Below, piece after piece: positions 8,808 through 16,755 of a stretch of 64,000 nucleotides of DNA (position 1 is its first letter; every line of letters begins with the position of its first letter). The stretch covers positions 124,001 through 188,000 of the forward strand of contig NZ_JAFLNL010000007.1 of assembly GCF_017313785.1 (NCBI RefSeq), written 5' to 3'. Source of the DNA: Flagellimonas aurea (GTDB lineage Bacteria > Bacteroidota > Bacteroidia > Flavobacteriales > Flavobacteriaceae). The notes under the pieces were generated by a model that saw nothing but the letters and a program-made list of their open reading frames with translations, made no database searches and was not told the DNA's origin. Made by a program: the position numbers and the translations under genes.

Positions 8808-10127
8808 GTGAGTGATAAGAACATTTTTAATATTGAAAACTTAGGGGCGCCTACATATAGGTCGCCCCTTCAACTTAGTACCGTAGAGGGAGACCATATT
8901 TTTAATTTTGTGAGCGAGTCCGATAGACTGGTGTTCGACCTTTCCATGGACTATTATAATCACTGTTTGAACGATGGAGAGTCTCCTATCTGCATGGAGC
9001 AAGCGGGGCCAAGGCAGGATATATTTTTTGATGCCAAGAATGCCACTGCGGCCATAGTTACTTGCGGTGGACTGTGCCCCGGAATAAACAATGTGATCAG
9101 GGGCTTGGTGATGGCTCTTCATTATTTCTACGGGGTTAAAAAAATTGTTGGTATTCCCTACGGATATGAAGGTCTAAATCCTGAAAAGGGCCATGAGCTG
9201 GTGGAATTGACCCCGGATAAGGTCAAGGATATTCATCAATTTGGAGGTACTTTTTTGGGTTCTTCAAGAGGTGGACAGGATGTCTCGGTAATGGTGGATA
9301 CCCTTGAAAGCAATAAGATTGACATGCTTTTTGCCATCGGAGGGGACGGAACCTTAAAAGGTGTGAATGCCATTGGTGAGGAAATTTCCAAAAGAGATGC
9401 CAAAATCAGCGTTGTAGGGATTCCAAAGACCATCGACAACGATATTGACCTGATCGATGAATCCTTTGGATTTCAGACAGCTTTTGATGTGGCCAGTCCC
9501 ATTTTAAGGGATGCCCACAACGAAGCTACAGGGGCTTACAATGGTATTTCCATTATCAAATTAATGGGGAGGGACAGCGGTTTTATCGCAGCATCGGCCG
9601 CTTTGGCCATGCCAGTGGTCAATTTTGTGTTGGTCCCGGAGATGAATTTTTCATTAGAGGGGGAAAATGGGTTTTTTGCTGCTCTGGAACAAAGGTTGCT
9701 TCAGAAAAAACATGCGGTTATTGTAGTGGCCGAGGGTGCTGGCCAACAATTGTTCAAGGAAAGGCAAATAGTTACCGATGCATCGGGAAATGTTCAGCAC
9801 GAGGATATTGGTGTCTTCCTAAAGGAAAAAATATCGGAATACTTCAAAGGAAAGAGTCCTGTGACCATTAAATATATCGACCCAAGCTACATTGTTCGTT
9901 GCGCACCTGCCAATTCCAGCGATAGTGTATATTGTAGCCGATTGGCATACCATGCGGTGCACGGGGCCATGGCCGGAAAGACCAAATTTGTCGCCAGCAG
10001 GGTCAACAATAGGTACGTGTACATTCCCATCTCGGAAGTAACCAAAAAACGCAAGAAAATTGATTTGGAGGGCGAATTTTGGTTCTCCGTATTACAGAGT
10101 ACAGGGCAGCCTTTTTTCTTGGGATAG
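8808..10127 (+). CDS. pfkA: 6-phosphofructokinase, long ATP-type
   Basis: 439 aa, longer than the 320-aa E. coli type; it belongs to the group that includes spirochaete and plant-like PFKs. It phosphorylates fructose 6-phosphate to the 1,6-bisphosphate. Motifs: VTCGGLCPGINNVI, FAIGGDGTLKG, GIPKTIDNDIDLID and IKLMGRDSGFIAA. GGDGT (not GGDD) and PKTIDND (not PKTIDGD) point to ATP rather than pyrophosphate as donor. The start is GTG 8808; no closer ATG preserves the N-terminal region. Last gene of the usp-SLC13-pckA-pfkA operon, 11 bases after pckA. Confidence 0.93.
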   Translation: MSDKNIFNIENLGAPTYRSPLQLSTVEGDHIFNFVSESDRLVFDLSMDYYNHCLNDGESPICMEQAGPRQDIFFDAKNATAAIVTCGGLCPGINNVIRGLVMALHYFYGVKKIVGIPYGYEGLNPEKGHELVELTPDKVKDIHQFGGTFLGSSRGGQDVSVMVDTLESNKIDMLFAIGGDGTLKGVNAIGEEISKRDAKISVVGIPKTIDNDIDLIDESFGFQTAFDVASPILRDAHNEATGAYNGISIIKLMGRDSGFIAASAALAMPVVNFVLVPEMNFSLEGENGFFAALEQRLLQKKHAVIVVAEGAGQQLFKERQIVTDASGNVQHEDIGVFLKEKISEYFKGKSPVTIKYIDPSYIVRCAPANSSDSVYCSRLAYHAVHGAMAGKTKFVASRVNNRYVYIPISEVTKKRKKIDLEGEFWFSVLQSTGQPFFLG

Positions 10128-10142
10128 AAATTGAACTTGAAC

Positions 10143-10185
10143 TGACAATTGTCATTAAATAGTATCTTTACTAGGCTTAGATTTG
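10143..10185 (+). promoter_or_regulatory. hpf promoter with perfect Crp/Fnr-like palindrome
   Basis: TGACAATTGTCA (10143-10154) is a perfect 12-bp palindrome, 29.5 bp (centre) upstream of a perfect -7 element TAGATTTG (10178-10185). No -33 TTTG is present. Predicted transcription start is near 10190. Confidence 0.7.
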
Positions 10186-10206
10186 AATATAATCAAAACA
10201 ATAATC

Positions 10207-10506
10207 ATGGAAGTACATGTTCAATATCAAAAGATGATGACCAGCGAATCATTAACCCAATTATTAATGAAAAAACTGGAAGGGTTGGAAACAAAATATA
10301 ACTGGTTGATCAAGGCCAATGTGTTATTTAAAACAGAGAACGATAAAACGGGAGAAGGCAAGATTTGTGAAATAGAACTGAGTGCCCCCGGACCAAGAAT
10401 CTTTGCAAAGTCCGATACCGATGATTTTGAAAAATCCATGTCCCAAACTGTTGAGGATTTAAGAAGACAACTTGAAAAGAGACAGGCAACTTTTGCCTCG
10501 CATTGA
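10207..10506 (+). CDS. hpf: Short ribosome hibernation-promoting factor (HPF/RaiA family)
   Basis: About 99 aa, the short form without a dimerisation domain. It binds the 30S decoding region and silences ribosomes in resting cells. The beta-alpha-beta fold is visible: MEVHVQYQKMMTSESLTQLL, then IEL-SAPGPRIFAK and a final helix DFEKSMSQTVEDLRRQLEKR. The frame extends to 10183, but that codon overlaps the -7 element at 10178-10185, so ATG 10207 is chosen. It sits behind the same kind of promoter as hemN and the Usp operon, which fits a dormancy protein made during energy stress. Confidence 0.82.
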   Translation: MEVHVQYQKMMTSESLTQLLMKKLEGLETKYNWLIKANVLFKTENDKTGEGKICEIELSAPGPRIFAKSDTDDFEKSMSQTVEDLRRQLEKRQATFASH

Positions 10507-10550
10507 TAAATTAGGCATTTGCTGCGCATGAATTTTTTAAAACAATCGTG

Positions 10551-11180
10551 ATGAAACTCAAATTAATAGGCATAATTCTATTGCTACTTACCAGCTGTTC
10601 GTCTACCAAGTTGGTGAGTACTTGGAAGAACCCGGACAATGTGGTTTTTGATGCCTATCAAGTACTGGTCGTGGGTATGGTAAAAGATGATGCGGCCAGA
10701 ATGGAGTTTGAGGATAGATTTGTCCATGCTTTGAAAGAGCAAGGGGTAGATGCCATGCGCAGCATTGACCTGTTCGATGTGGAATTTACTTCAGCTGAAA
10801 GGTCGGAGCAAGAATTAAAAGAGGTAGAGGAACAACTATTGGACAAGGGCTTTGATGCCATTCTGTTTACCAAGGTGGTGGGTGCGGAAAATAGGAGGAC
10901 ATTTCGGGAACGCATCAACAATATTGATAAAATGATGCTCAGGTTCAGCAGTGATTATTTAGAGCATCAGGATATCTACTACAATTCTGAGTATTACGAC
11001 AGTTTTAATATTTACCACGCTGAAACATCTCTCTACTGTATTTGCGTAGGAAAGGAGATAGAGCTCATCTGGAGGGGCGATGTGGATGTTACCGAGCCCG
11101 AAAACGTGAACAAGACCATTGACTCCTACATCAAATTGATCACAAAATCAATGGGCGAGCAGGATGTTATCTTCAATTAG
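10551..11180 (+). CDS. Lipoprotein of unknown function, DUF4136-like
   Basis: About 209 aa. N-terminal signal with lipobox LLLLTSCSS gives a lipid-anchored envelope protein. The mature part starts with STKLVSTWKNP, a pattern seen in DUF4136-like lipoproteins, followed by an alpha/beta region with DAYQVLVVGMVKDDA. Function unknown. ATG 10551 is preferred over the GTG immediately before it. It lies 44 bases after hpf with no terminator between, so it is probably in the same transcript. Its 3' end overlaps by 8 bases the stop of a small minus-strand ORF. Confidence 0.75.
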   Translation: MKLKLIGIILLLLTSCSSTKLVSTWKNPDNVVFDAYQVLVVGMVKDDAARMEFEDRFVHALKEQGVDAMRSIDLFDVEFTSAERSEQELKEVEEQLLDKGFDAILFTKVVGAENRRTFRERINNIDKMMLRFSSDYLEHQDIYYNSEYYDSFNIYHAETSLYCICVGKEIELIWRGDVDVTEPENVNKTIDSYIKLITKSMGEQDVIFN

Positions 11181-11322
11181 AAAGACCCATAGCCTCTAAA
11201 ACTCCTAGAAAGTCAAGTGCAATCAACACAGGGATTGCTATCAAGATTACGATCAATATAAAAACCATGATTCGTAAAAACCCGACCATGAGTTTGTTGC
11301 CTATGCTAATTTCATCTTCCAT
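11173..11322 (-). CDS. Small membrane protein, 49 aa
   Basis: A complete 50-codon frame from ATG 11322 to TGA 11173. The product has a charged N-terminus (MEDEISIGNK), one hydrophobic helix over about residues 12-37 (rich in Ile, Leu, Val, Phe) and a short tail EAMGLSN. Composition and clean boundaries in an otherwise gene-free spacer support it as real. It is convergent with the lipoprotein gene and overlaps its last 8 bases. No family recognised; an inner-membrane micropeptide is the best description. Confidence 0.5.
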   Translation of the reverse strand: MEDEISIGNKLMVGFLRIMVFILIVILIAIPVLIALDFLGVLEAMGLSN

Positions 11323-11427
11323 AATAGTGTAGTTTCTAACAATTTAAGAAAATATTTGGTTATTTCCTTATATGGGCCGACCACTATTCGATTAACGGAT
11401 GTTTTTAGGCTACGTAATGTGAATGGG

Positions 11428-12819
11428 TCAATCGTTGTCATCTTTCTTTTTGCTCAGCAGTTTTGCAAGTTCTTCCAAAGTAATGCCTTTGGTTTCCGGC
11501 ATCATAAAAATCACCCATAACAATTGAAGTACCATCATGACAGCAAAAAAGATAAAAATAGGCCATGGATTCTCCTTGAAGATGCCTATCTCCGCATCCA
11601 AAAAGGTAGGGGTCAGCAAGGTGATCAGAGCGGCAAAGACCCAATGTGTCCCTGTTCCCCAGGATTGTCCGTAGGAGCGAACCTTGTTAGGGAATATTTC
11701 AGAAATAAACACCCAAATAACCGCGCCCTGCCCTACTGCATGTGAAGCAATAAAAATCAAGATGAAAGTCAGCAATAATATCGAGTTGGCCCCTGAATAG
11801 AAGCACCATCCCACCATGGCCAAACTCACAATGTATCCGATGGAGCCAATGTACATGAGTTGTTTTCTGCCAAGTTTATCGATAAGGGATATGCCTACAA
11901 AGGTGAAAATCAAATTAATGACACCGATGGATATGGAACTAAAAAGCGATTCACCTGAAGCGAGACCTGCCCGTTCCAAAATTTCAGGTGCGTAGTAGAG
12001 GACAAAATTGATCCCAGATAGTTGATTGAAGAAGGCGATTAAAAAAGCCAATACCAAAGGTTTATTGTACTTTCCAGAAAACAAGCCTTCACTTGTCTTT
12101 TCTTTGGTCTCCACTATCGCAATTTTGATTTGTTCCAGATGAAGTGATGCCTTGTCCTTCGCAATTCCCAAAAGCGTTATGGACTCGATGACCAGGGCAT
12201 CTGCCTTATCCTTCATTAAAAGCCATCTTGGGCTGTTGGGGATTTTGAACACCATGATGGTATAGATCAGAGCGGGGAGGCCCTCAATGCCCAACATCCA
12301 ACGCCAAGCTATGCTTTCCTCAAAAATTATCCCGATAAGATAGTTGGAGATAAAAGCCAATAGAATCCCAAAAACAATATTGAACTGGTACATGGCCGTG
12401 AGCCTTCCTCGGGTCTGGGCCGTGGAAATCTCGGAAATGTAAACAGGAGCAGCTACAGATGAGGCTCCTACGCCCACGCCGCCGATAAACCTAAAAAACG
12501 AAAAACTATAAGCTTCCGGAGCAAAGGCCGAGCCTAGAGCCGATGCGAAATACAGAATGCCTATCCAGAACAAGGTTTTCTTTCTTCCCAAACGGTCTGT
12601 GGGAATTCCCCCGAAAAGCGAACCTAAAACGGTTCCCCACAATGCCATGGACATGATAAAGATACCGTGGAAGGTAAAAATGGAATCGCCCAAAAACCAG
12701 TTGGTGTCCCATATCTCTTTTATGGGTTGGTTGGCCCCGGAGATTACTACGGTGTCGAACCCAAACAAAAAGCCCGCTAGGGCCGCCGTCAATGAAATTC
12801 TGAAAATACGTTTGTCCAT
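11428..12819 (-). CDS. MFS sugar:proton symporter
   Basis: 463 aa, twelve membrane helices. Sugar-porter signatures are present: GFLFGFDTVVISGA in helix 1, DRLGRKKTLFW in the 2-3 loop, YISEIST near 130, QLSGINFVLYYAPEI near 260 and the C-terminal PETKGITLEELA. Likely substrate is a monosaccharide such as glucose, xylose or arabinose. It is in the inner membrane. Transcribed alone or read through from waaA 32 bases upstream on the same strand. Substrate cannot be decided from sequence. Confidence 0.92.
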   Translation of the reverse strand: MDKRIFRISLTAALAGFLFGFDTVVISGANQPIKEIWDTNWFLGDSIFTFHGIFIMSMALWGTVLGSLFGGIPTDRLGRKKTLFWIGILYFASALGSAFAPEAYSFSFFRFIGGVGVGASSVAAPVYISEISTAQTRGRLTAMYQFNIVFGILLAFISNYLIGIIFEESIAWRWMLGIEGLPALIYTIMVFKIPNSPRWLLMKDKADALVIESITLLGIAKDKASLHLEQIKIAIVETKEKTSEGLFSGKYNKPLVLAFLIAFFNQLSGINFVLYYAPEILERAGLASGESLFSSISIGVINLIFTFVGISLIDKLGRKQLMYIGSIGYIVSLAMVGWCFYSGANSILLLTFILIFIASHAVGQGAVIWVFISEIFPNKVRSYGQSWGTGTHWVFAALITLLTPTFLDAEIGIFKENPWPIFIFFAVMMVLQLLWVIFMMPETKGITLEELAKLLSKKKDDND

Positions 12820-12851
12820 GGAGGATGAATTTTGCTAAAGCTAACCAAAAT

Positions 12852-14096
12852 TTATAAAATCTTGGAAATGTATTTCATGATCAATTCCGAAGCACCTTTA
12901 TTGACGTTGATGTAATTGGCGTTGATAGCTCCAATATTTTTGATGGAAATAGGTTTGTTCAATAGGTCATTCATCAAATTGTCAAAACTATCCTGACTGG
13001 AAATCGGAATAATTCCTCCTTCGTTGACCAAGTCCTCCGCTTCCTTGAAACCTCCAAATTGTGGTCCGATGATAATTGGGATGCCAAAAACCGCAGGCTC
13101 CATGGTATTGTGCAATCCTGTGGCAAAGCCACCGCCCACGTAGGCAACGTTGGCATAGCTGTAAATTTTGGTCAGCAAACCAATGGTGTCCACAATAAGG
13201 ACATCGATTTCCATAAGGTTTTGGTTGCCCAATTCGGAGTAGCGTACCGCGGGTTTTTCGAGTGCAGAAGCAATTTTATCGATATGTGCCGACTTGATTT
13301 CGTGCGGTGCGATGACAAACTTTACTTTTTCGGTGGCTGTGTTGATGTAATTGATTAGGATTTTTTCATCTTCCGGCCATGTGCTTCCGGCCACCAAGCA
13401 AAGTTGATTGTTCTTGAAGCGATCCATAAAGTCCAATTGGTTGTTTCGTTTCAGGATTTCAGAAACTCGGTCCAATCGAGTATCGCCACCAATACTGGAA
13501 TTTTTTATTCCGATGGATTCCAAAAGTTTTTTTGATTTATCATCCTGAACAAAATAATGGTCAAACTTCCTTAGGCTCTTTCGCATAAACCCTCCAAAGG
13601 ATTTAAAATAAATCTGTCTTTCTGAGAAAATGGCGGAGACCAAAATGGTTGGGATATTTCTTTTTTTGAGATGATATAGGTAATTGGGCCAGACCTCATA
13701 TTTTACAAAAATGGCCAATTTCGGATTTATAAGATCTAAAAAGCGTTTGACCTTGGCATTGCTGTCCATAGGTAGGTACACCACCACATCGGCTGCGGAT
13801 GTGTCCTTTTTGACCTCATAGCCGGAAGGCGAAAAGAAGCTGAGAACCAATTTATGTTCGGGATATTTGGAGCGTAATCGTTCCAAAATAGGGAGGCCTT
13901 GCTCAAACTCGCCAAGGGAAGCCACGTGCATCCAAATGGTTTTGTCTCCCTTGTTCAATTTTTCTTCCAACAAAGGAAAAGTTCTCTTCCTGCCTTGAAC
14001 GAATAATTTGATCTTAGCATTGAAAAGGGCAATCACTTTAAGGCCAAACCAAGCAACGTTGATGAGAATGTTGTAAAGAAAGCGCAAGGACATCAT
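12852..14096 (-). CDS. waaA: 3-deoxy-D-manno-octulosonic acid transferase
   Basis: 414 aa. Transfers Kdo from CMP-Kdo to lipid A precursor at the inner-membrane face. An N-terminal hydrophobic anchor (NILINVAWFGLKVIALF) precedes a GT-B glycosyltransferase body. The family motif WMHVASLGEFEQGLP includes the catalytic Glu (SLGEF), and the C-terminal donor-binding part shows YVGGGFATGLHNTMEPAVFG. Two ATGs are adjacent (14096, 14093). It is divergent from the DegT-type aminotransferase at 14177. Confidence 0.93.
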   Translation of the reverse strand: MMSLRFLYNILINVAWFGLKVIALFNAKIKLFVQGRKRTFPLLEEKLNKGDKTIWMHVASLGEFEQGLPILERLRSKYPEHKLVLSFFSPSGYEVKKDTSAADVVVYLPMDSNAKVKRFLDLINPKLAIFVKYEVWPNYLYHLKKRNIPTILVSAIFSERQIYFKSFGGFMRKSLRKFDHYFVQDDKSKKLLESIGIKNSSIGGDTRLDRVSEILKRNNQLDFMDRFKNNQLCLVAGSTWPEDEKILINYINTATEKVKFVIAPHEIKSAHIDKIASALEKPAVRYSELGNQNLMEIDVLIVDTIGLLTKIYSYANVAYVGGGFATGLHNTMEPAVFGIPIIIGPQFGGFKEAEDLVNEGGIIPISSQDSFDNLMNDLLNKPISIKNIGAINANYINVNKGASELIMKYISKIL

Positions 14097-14150
14097 TTTT
14101 CGCTAAAATACATTCTTTCCGCCAGAGACCATTATGGCATCTTAATTTCT

Positions 14151-14158
14151 TAATTTTG
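14151..14158 (+). promoter_or_regulatory. -7 element of the aminotransferase-galE operon
   Basis: TAATTTTG matches TAnnTTTG exactly and lies 18 bases upstream of ATG 14177. No good -33 TTTG is visible. Confidence 0.4.
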
Positions 14159-14176
14159 ACGTATTAATTTATTCGG

Positions 14177-15331
14177 ATGAAAAAAATTCAAATGGTTGAC
14201 CTAAAAGGTCAATATGAAGGTATAAAAACGGAGGTCAATGATGCCATTGCGGAAATCTTGGATTCTTCTGCATTTATAAACGGGCCCCATGTACAGGCCT
14301 TTCAAAATGAGCTACAGGAGTATTTGGACGTTAAACATGTGATTCCATGTGCCAATGGCACCGATGCACTGCAAATATGTATGATGGGCCTTGGACTGAA
14401 ACCGGGCGATGAGGTGATTACAGCTGACTTTACCTTTGCGGCGACCGTGGAAGTAATCGGTCTGCTGCAATTAACACCTGTTTTGGTAGATGTAGAGCCC
14501 GATACGTTTAATATAGATGTGAAAGCCATCGAAAAGGCGATTACCCCTAAAACAAAGGCAATCGTTCCTGTTCATCTATTTGGGCAATGCGCCAATATGG
14601 ACGAAATTATGGAATTGGCCAAAAAACATGATTTATATGTCATTGAAGATAATGCGCAGGCCATAGGAGGTTCTTATTTTTCCAAAGACGGTTCTAAACA
14701 AAAGGCAGGCACAATCGGAAATGTAGGGGCAACATCGTTCTTCCCATCAAAAAATTTGGGCTGTTATGGAGATGGCGGCGCTATTTTTACCAACGATGAT
14801 GATTTGGCACATATTATCCGTGGTATTGTAAACCACGGCATGTACAAAAGGTACTACCATGATGTAGTCGGGGTAAACTCCCGATTGGACTCCATTCAGG
14901 CTGCTGTTCTAAGGGCCAAATTGCCCAAGTTGGACCACTACAATCAAAAACGTTGGGAGGCAGCATCAAAATATTCCAAGGCATTTAAGGGGCAGGAGCA
15001 TATCATTGTTCCAAAGATTTCCTGCGGTTGCGATACGGAGAAAAGCGTTTGCGATTGCCATGTATTTCACCAATATACATTACGGATCACCAATGGCAAA
15101 AGAGACGCGCTTGTGCAACATTTAAATGATAACGACGTTCCTTGTGGTGTATATTATCCGGTTCCGTTGCACAAACAGAAAGCTTATGTGGACGACCGAT
15201 ACAACGAAGATGATTTTCCTGTGACCAATCAATTGGTGAACGAAGTGATTTCTCTTCCGATGCATACCGAGCTGGATGATGAACAAATTGAATATATAAC
15301 CAGTTTGGTAATCGACTTCGTAAACAAATAA
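14177..15331 (+). CDS. DegT/DnrJ/EryC1/StrS family aminotransferase
   Basis: 384 aa, fold-type I PLP enzyme that makes amino sugars on nucleotide-sugar substrates for surface glycans. Diagnostic motifs are QMVDLKGQYE at the start, CANGTDALQI, the cofactor Asp in VIEDNAQAIG, and the Schiff-base lysine in FFPSKNLGCYGDGGA (about residue 195). Unusual internal cysteines (CGCDTEKSVCDC near residue 285) form an extra loop. Galactose epimerase follows 2 bases after its stop, so the two are translationally close and probably serve O-antigen or capsule sugar supply. Exact substrate unknown. Confidence 0.92.
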   Translation: MKKIQMVDLKGQYEGIKTEVNDAIAEILDSSAFINGPHVQAFQNELQEYLDVKHVIPCANGTDALQICMMGLGLKPGDEVITADFTFAATVEVIGLLQLTPVLVDVEPDTFNIDVKAIEKAITPKTKAIVPVHLFGQCANMDEIMELAKKHDLYVIEDNAQAIGGSYFSKDGSKQKAGTIGNVGATSFFPSKNLGCYGDGGAIFTNDDDLAHIIRGIVNHGMYKRYYHDVVGVNSRLDSIQAAVLRAKLPKLDHYNQKRWEAASKYSKAFKGQEHIIVPKISCGCDTEKSVCDCHVFHQYTLRITNGKRDALVQHLNDNDVPCGVYYPVPLHKQKAYVDDRYNEDDFPVTNQLVNEVISLPMHTELDDEQIEYITSLVIDFVNK

Positions 15332-15333
15332 AA

Positions 15334-16350
15334 ATGAAAATACTCGTAACTGGCGGTTTGGGCTTTATTGGCTCCCACACCGTTGTTGAACTACAGAATG
15401 AAGGTTTTGAAGTGGTTATTGTGGATAACCTTTCCAACTCATCCATTAATGTTTTGGATGGTATTGAGGCCATCACAGGAAAGAAACCTCTTTTTGAAGA
15501 ATTTGACCTTCGTGATAAGCCCAAGGTCCAAGATTTCTTCCAAAAACACAGTGATGTTGCCGGTGTAATTCATTTCGCGGCATCAAAGGCTGTTGGAGAA
15601 AGCGTGGAAGAACCCCTTCTGTACTACGAGAACAACCTTGGTGTATTGGTCTATATCCTTCAAGAGTTGAAGAAAAAGGGTGGTGCAAGCTTCATCTTTA
15701 GTAGTTCCTGCACGGTTTATGGCCAAGCGGATGAAATGCCGATAACTGAGTCAGCCCCAGTTAAACCTGCTGAATCCCCATACGGGAATACCAAGCAAGT
15801 GGGAGAGGAAATTATTAGGGATACCTGCAAGGTAAACCCAGACCTTAAAGCCATTGCATTGCGATATTTCAATCCGATAGGAGCGCATCCATCAGGAAAA
15901 ATTGGAGAATTGCCCATCGGTGTTCCTCAAAACTTGGTTCCTTTTATCACCCAAACAGGCATTGGACTTCGCGAGCAGCTTTCTGTTTTTGGCGATGATT
16001 ACCCCACGGAAGATGGCACATGTATCAGGGATTACATCCATGTGGTTGATTTGGCCAAGGCGCACGTAGCGGCATTGCAACGTCTTTTGAAAGATGAAAA
16101 TGAAACTAACTACGAAGTCTTCAATCTCGGAACAGGGACCGGAAGCTCCGTTCTGGAGGTCATCCAAAGTTTTGAGCGAGTTTCCGGCGAAAAGCTAAAT
16201 TATAAGATTGTGGATAGAAGGTCGGGAGATATAATCCAAGCCTATGCCGATACCAAAAGAGCCAATGAAGTGCTTGGGTGGAAAGCAAAATCCAGTCTGG
16301 ATGATGCCATGAAATCTGCTTGGGAATGGGAGAAAATAGTAAGAAGTTAA
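15334..16350 (+). CDS. galE: UDP-glucose 4-epimerase
   Basis: 338 aa short-chain dehydrogenase-type epimerase that interconverts UDP-glucose and UDP-galactose using tightly bound NAD. The dinucleotide motif GGLGFIGSHT lies at residues 7-16; the catalytic Ser/Thr region FSSSCTVYG is near residue 127 and the YxxxK pair in SPYGNTK is near 150. Length is normal. It starts 2 bases after the aminotransferase stop. Confidence 0.95.
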   Translation: MKILVTGGLGFIGSHTVVELQNEGFEVVIVDNLSNSSINVLDGIEAITGKKPLFEEFDLRDKPKVQDFFQKHSDVAGVIHFAASKAVGESVEEPLLYYENNLGVLVYILQELKKKGGASFIFSSSCTVYGQADEMPITESAPVKPAESPYGNTKQVGEEIIRDTCKVNPDLKAIALRYFNPIGAHPSGKIGELPIGVPQNLVPFITQTGIGLREQLSVFGDDYPTEDGTCIRDYIHVVDLAKAHVAALQRLLKDENETNYEVFNLGTGTGSSVLEVIQSFERVSGEKLNYKIVDRRSGDIIQAYADTKRANEVLGWKAKSSLDDAMKSAWEWEKIVRS

Positions 16351-16391
16351 GTCGGAATAATCCCAAATCTTGATTTGTACGTAGATAGAGT

Positions 16392-16748
16392 ATGCTTCCC
16401 AACTACAATAACAGTTTGGAGTTGCTGGAAAGTGTCCAGCAAGAGCAGCTCTATCAAAAACTTTTGATGCAGCTCAAAAAAGATTTTGAATTGGCCAATG
16501 TGCCCATTAATCTTCCTTTGGATATAGCTCCCGAAGAACTGAAAAGTATCATTCACGAAAAAATTTACTTTTTGATTGTGGAAAAGTTCCCGGAATATCT
16601 CAACCTATTATATGTGGTGGATATTTCGGAAAATGAAATTAAAAGGATAGCTCCATCCGATGTTGTTGACATTTCGGCCGAGGTATCCTTTTTGTTGTTG
16701 AAAAGGGAATGGCAAAAAGTGTGGTACAAGGCCAAATATAGCCGCTGA
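16392..16748 (+). CDS. Hypothetical protein, 118 aa
   Basis: Soluble, largely alpha-helical small protein (begins MLPNYNNSLELLESVQQEQL, centre has EKFPEYLNLLYVVDISENEI). No signal peptide or membrane segment. I do not recognise a domain; the sequence composition and position 41 bases after galE, on the same strand, support a real gene. It may be the last gene of the galE operon. The minus-strand gene next door ends 7 bases later. Confidence 0.7.
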   Translation: MLPNYNNSLELLESVQQEQLYQKLLMQLKKDFELANVPINLPLDIAPEELKSIIHEKIYFLIVEKFPEYLNLLYVVDISENEIKRIAPSDVVDISAEVSFLLLKREWQKVWYKAKYSR

Positions 16749-16755
16749 CCTTTGG

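Noticed and set aside
14194..14210. 17-base perfect palindrome TTGACCTAAAAGGTCAA near the aminotransferase start
   Set aside because: It encodes the family-conserved VDLKGQY motif, so the palindrome is most easily explained by the protein sequence. It lacks the spacing to a -7 element seen for the TGAY-N4-RTCA sites.
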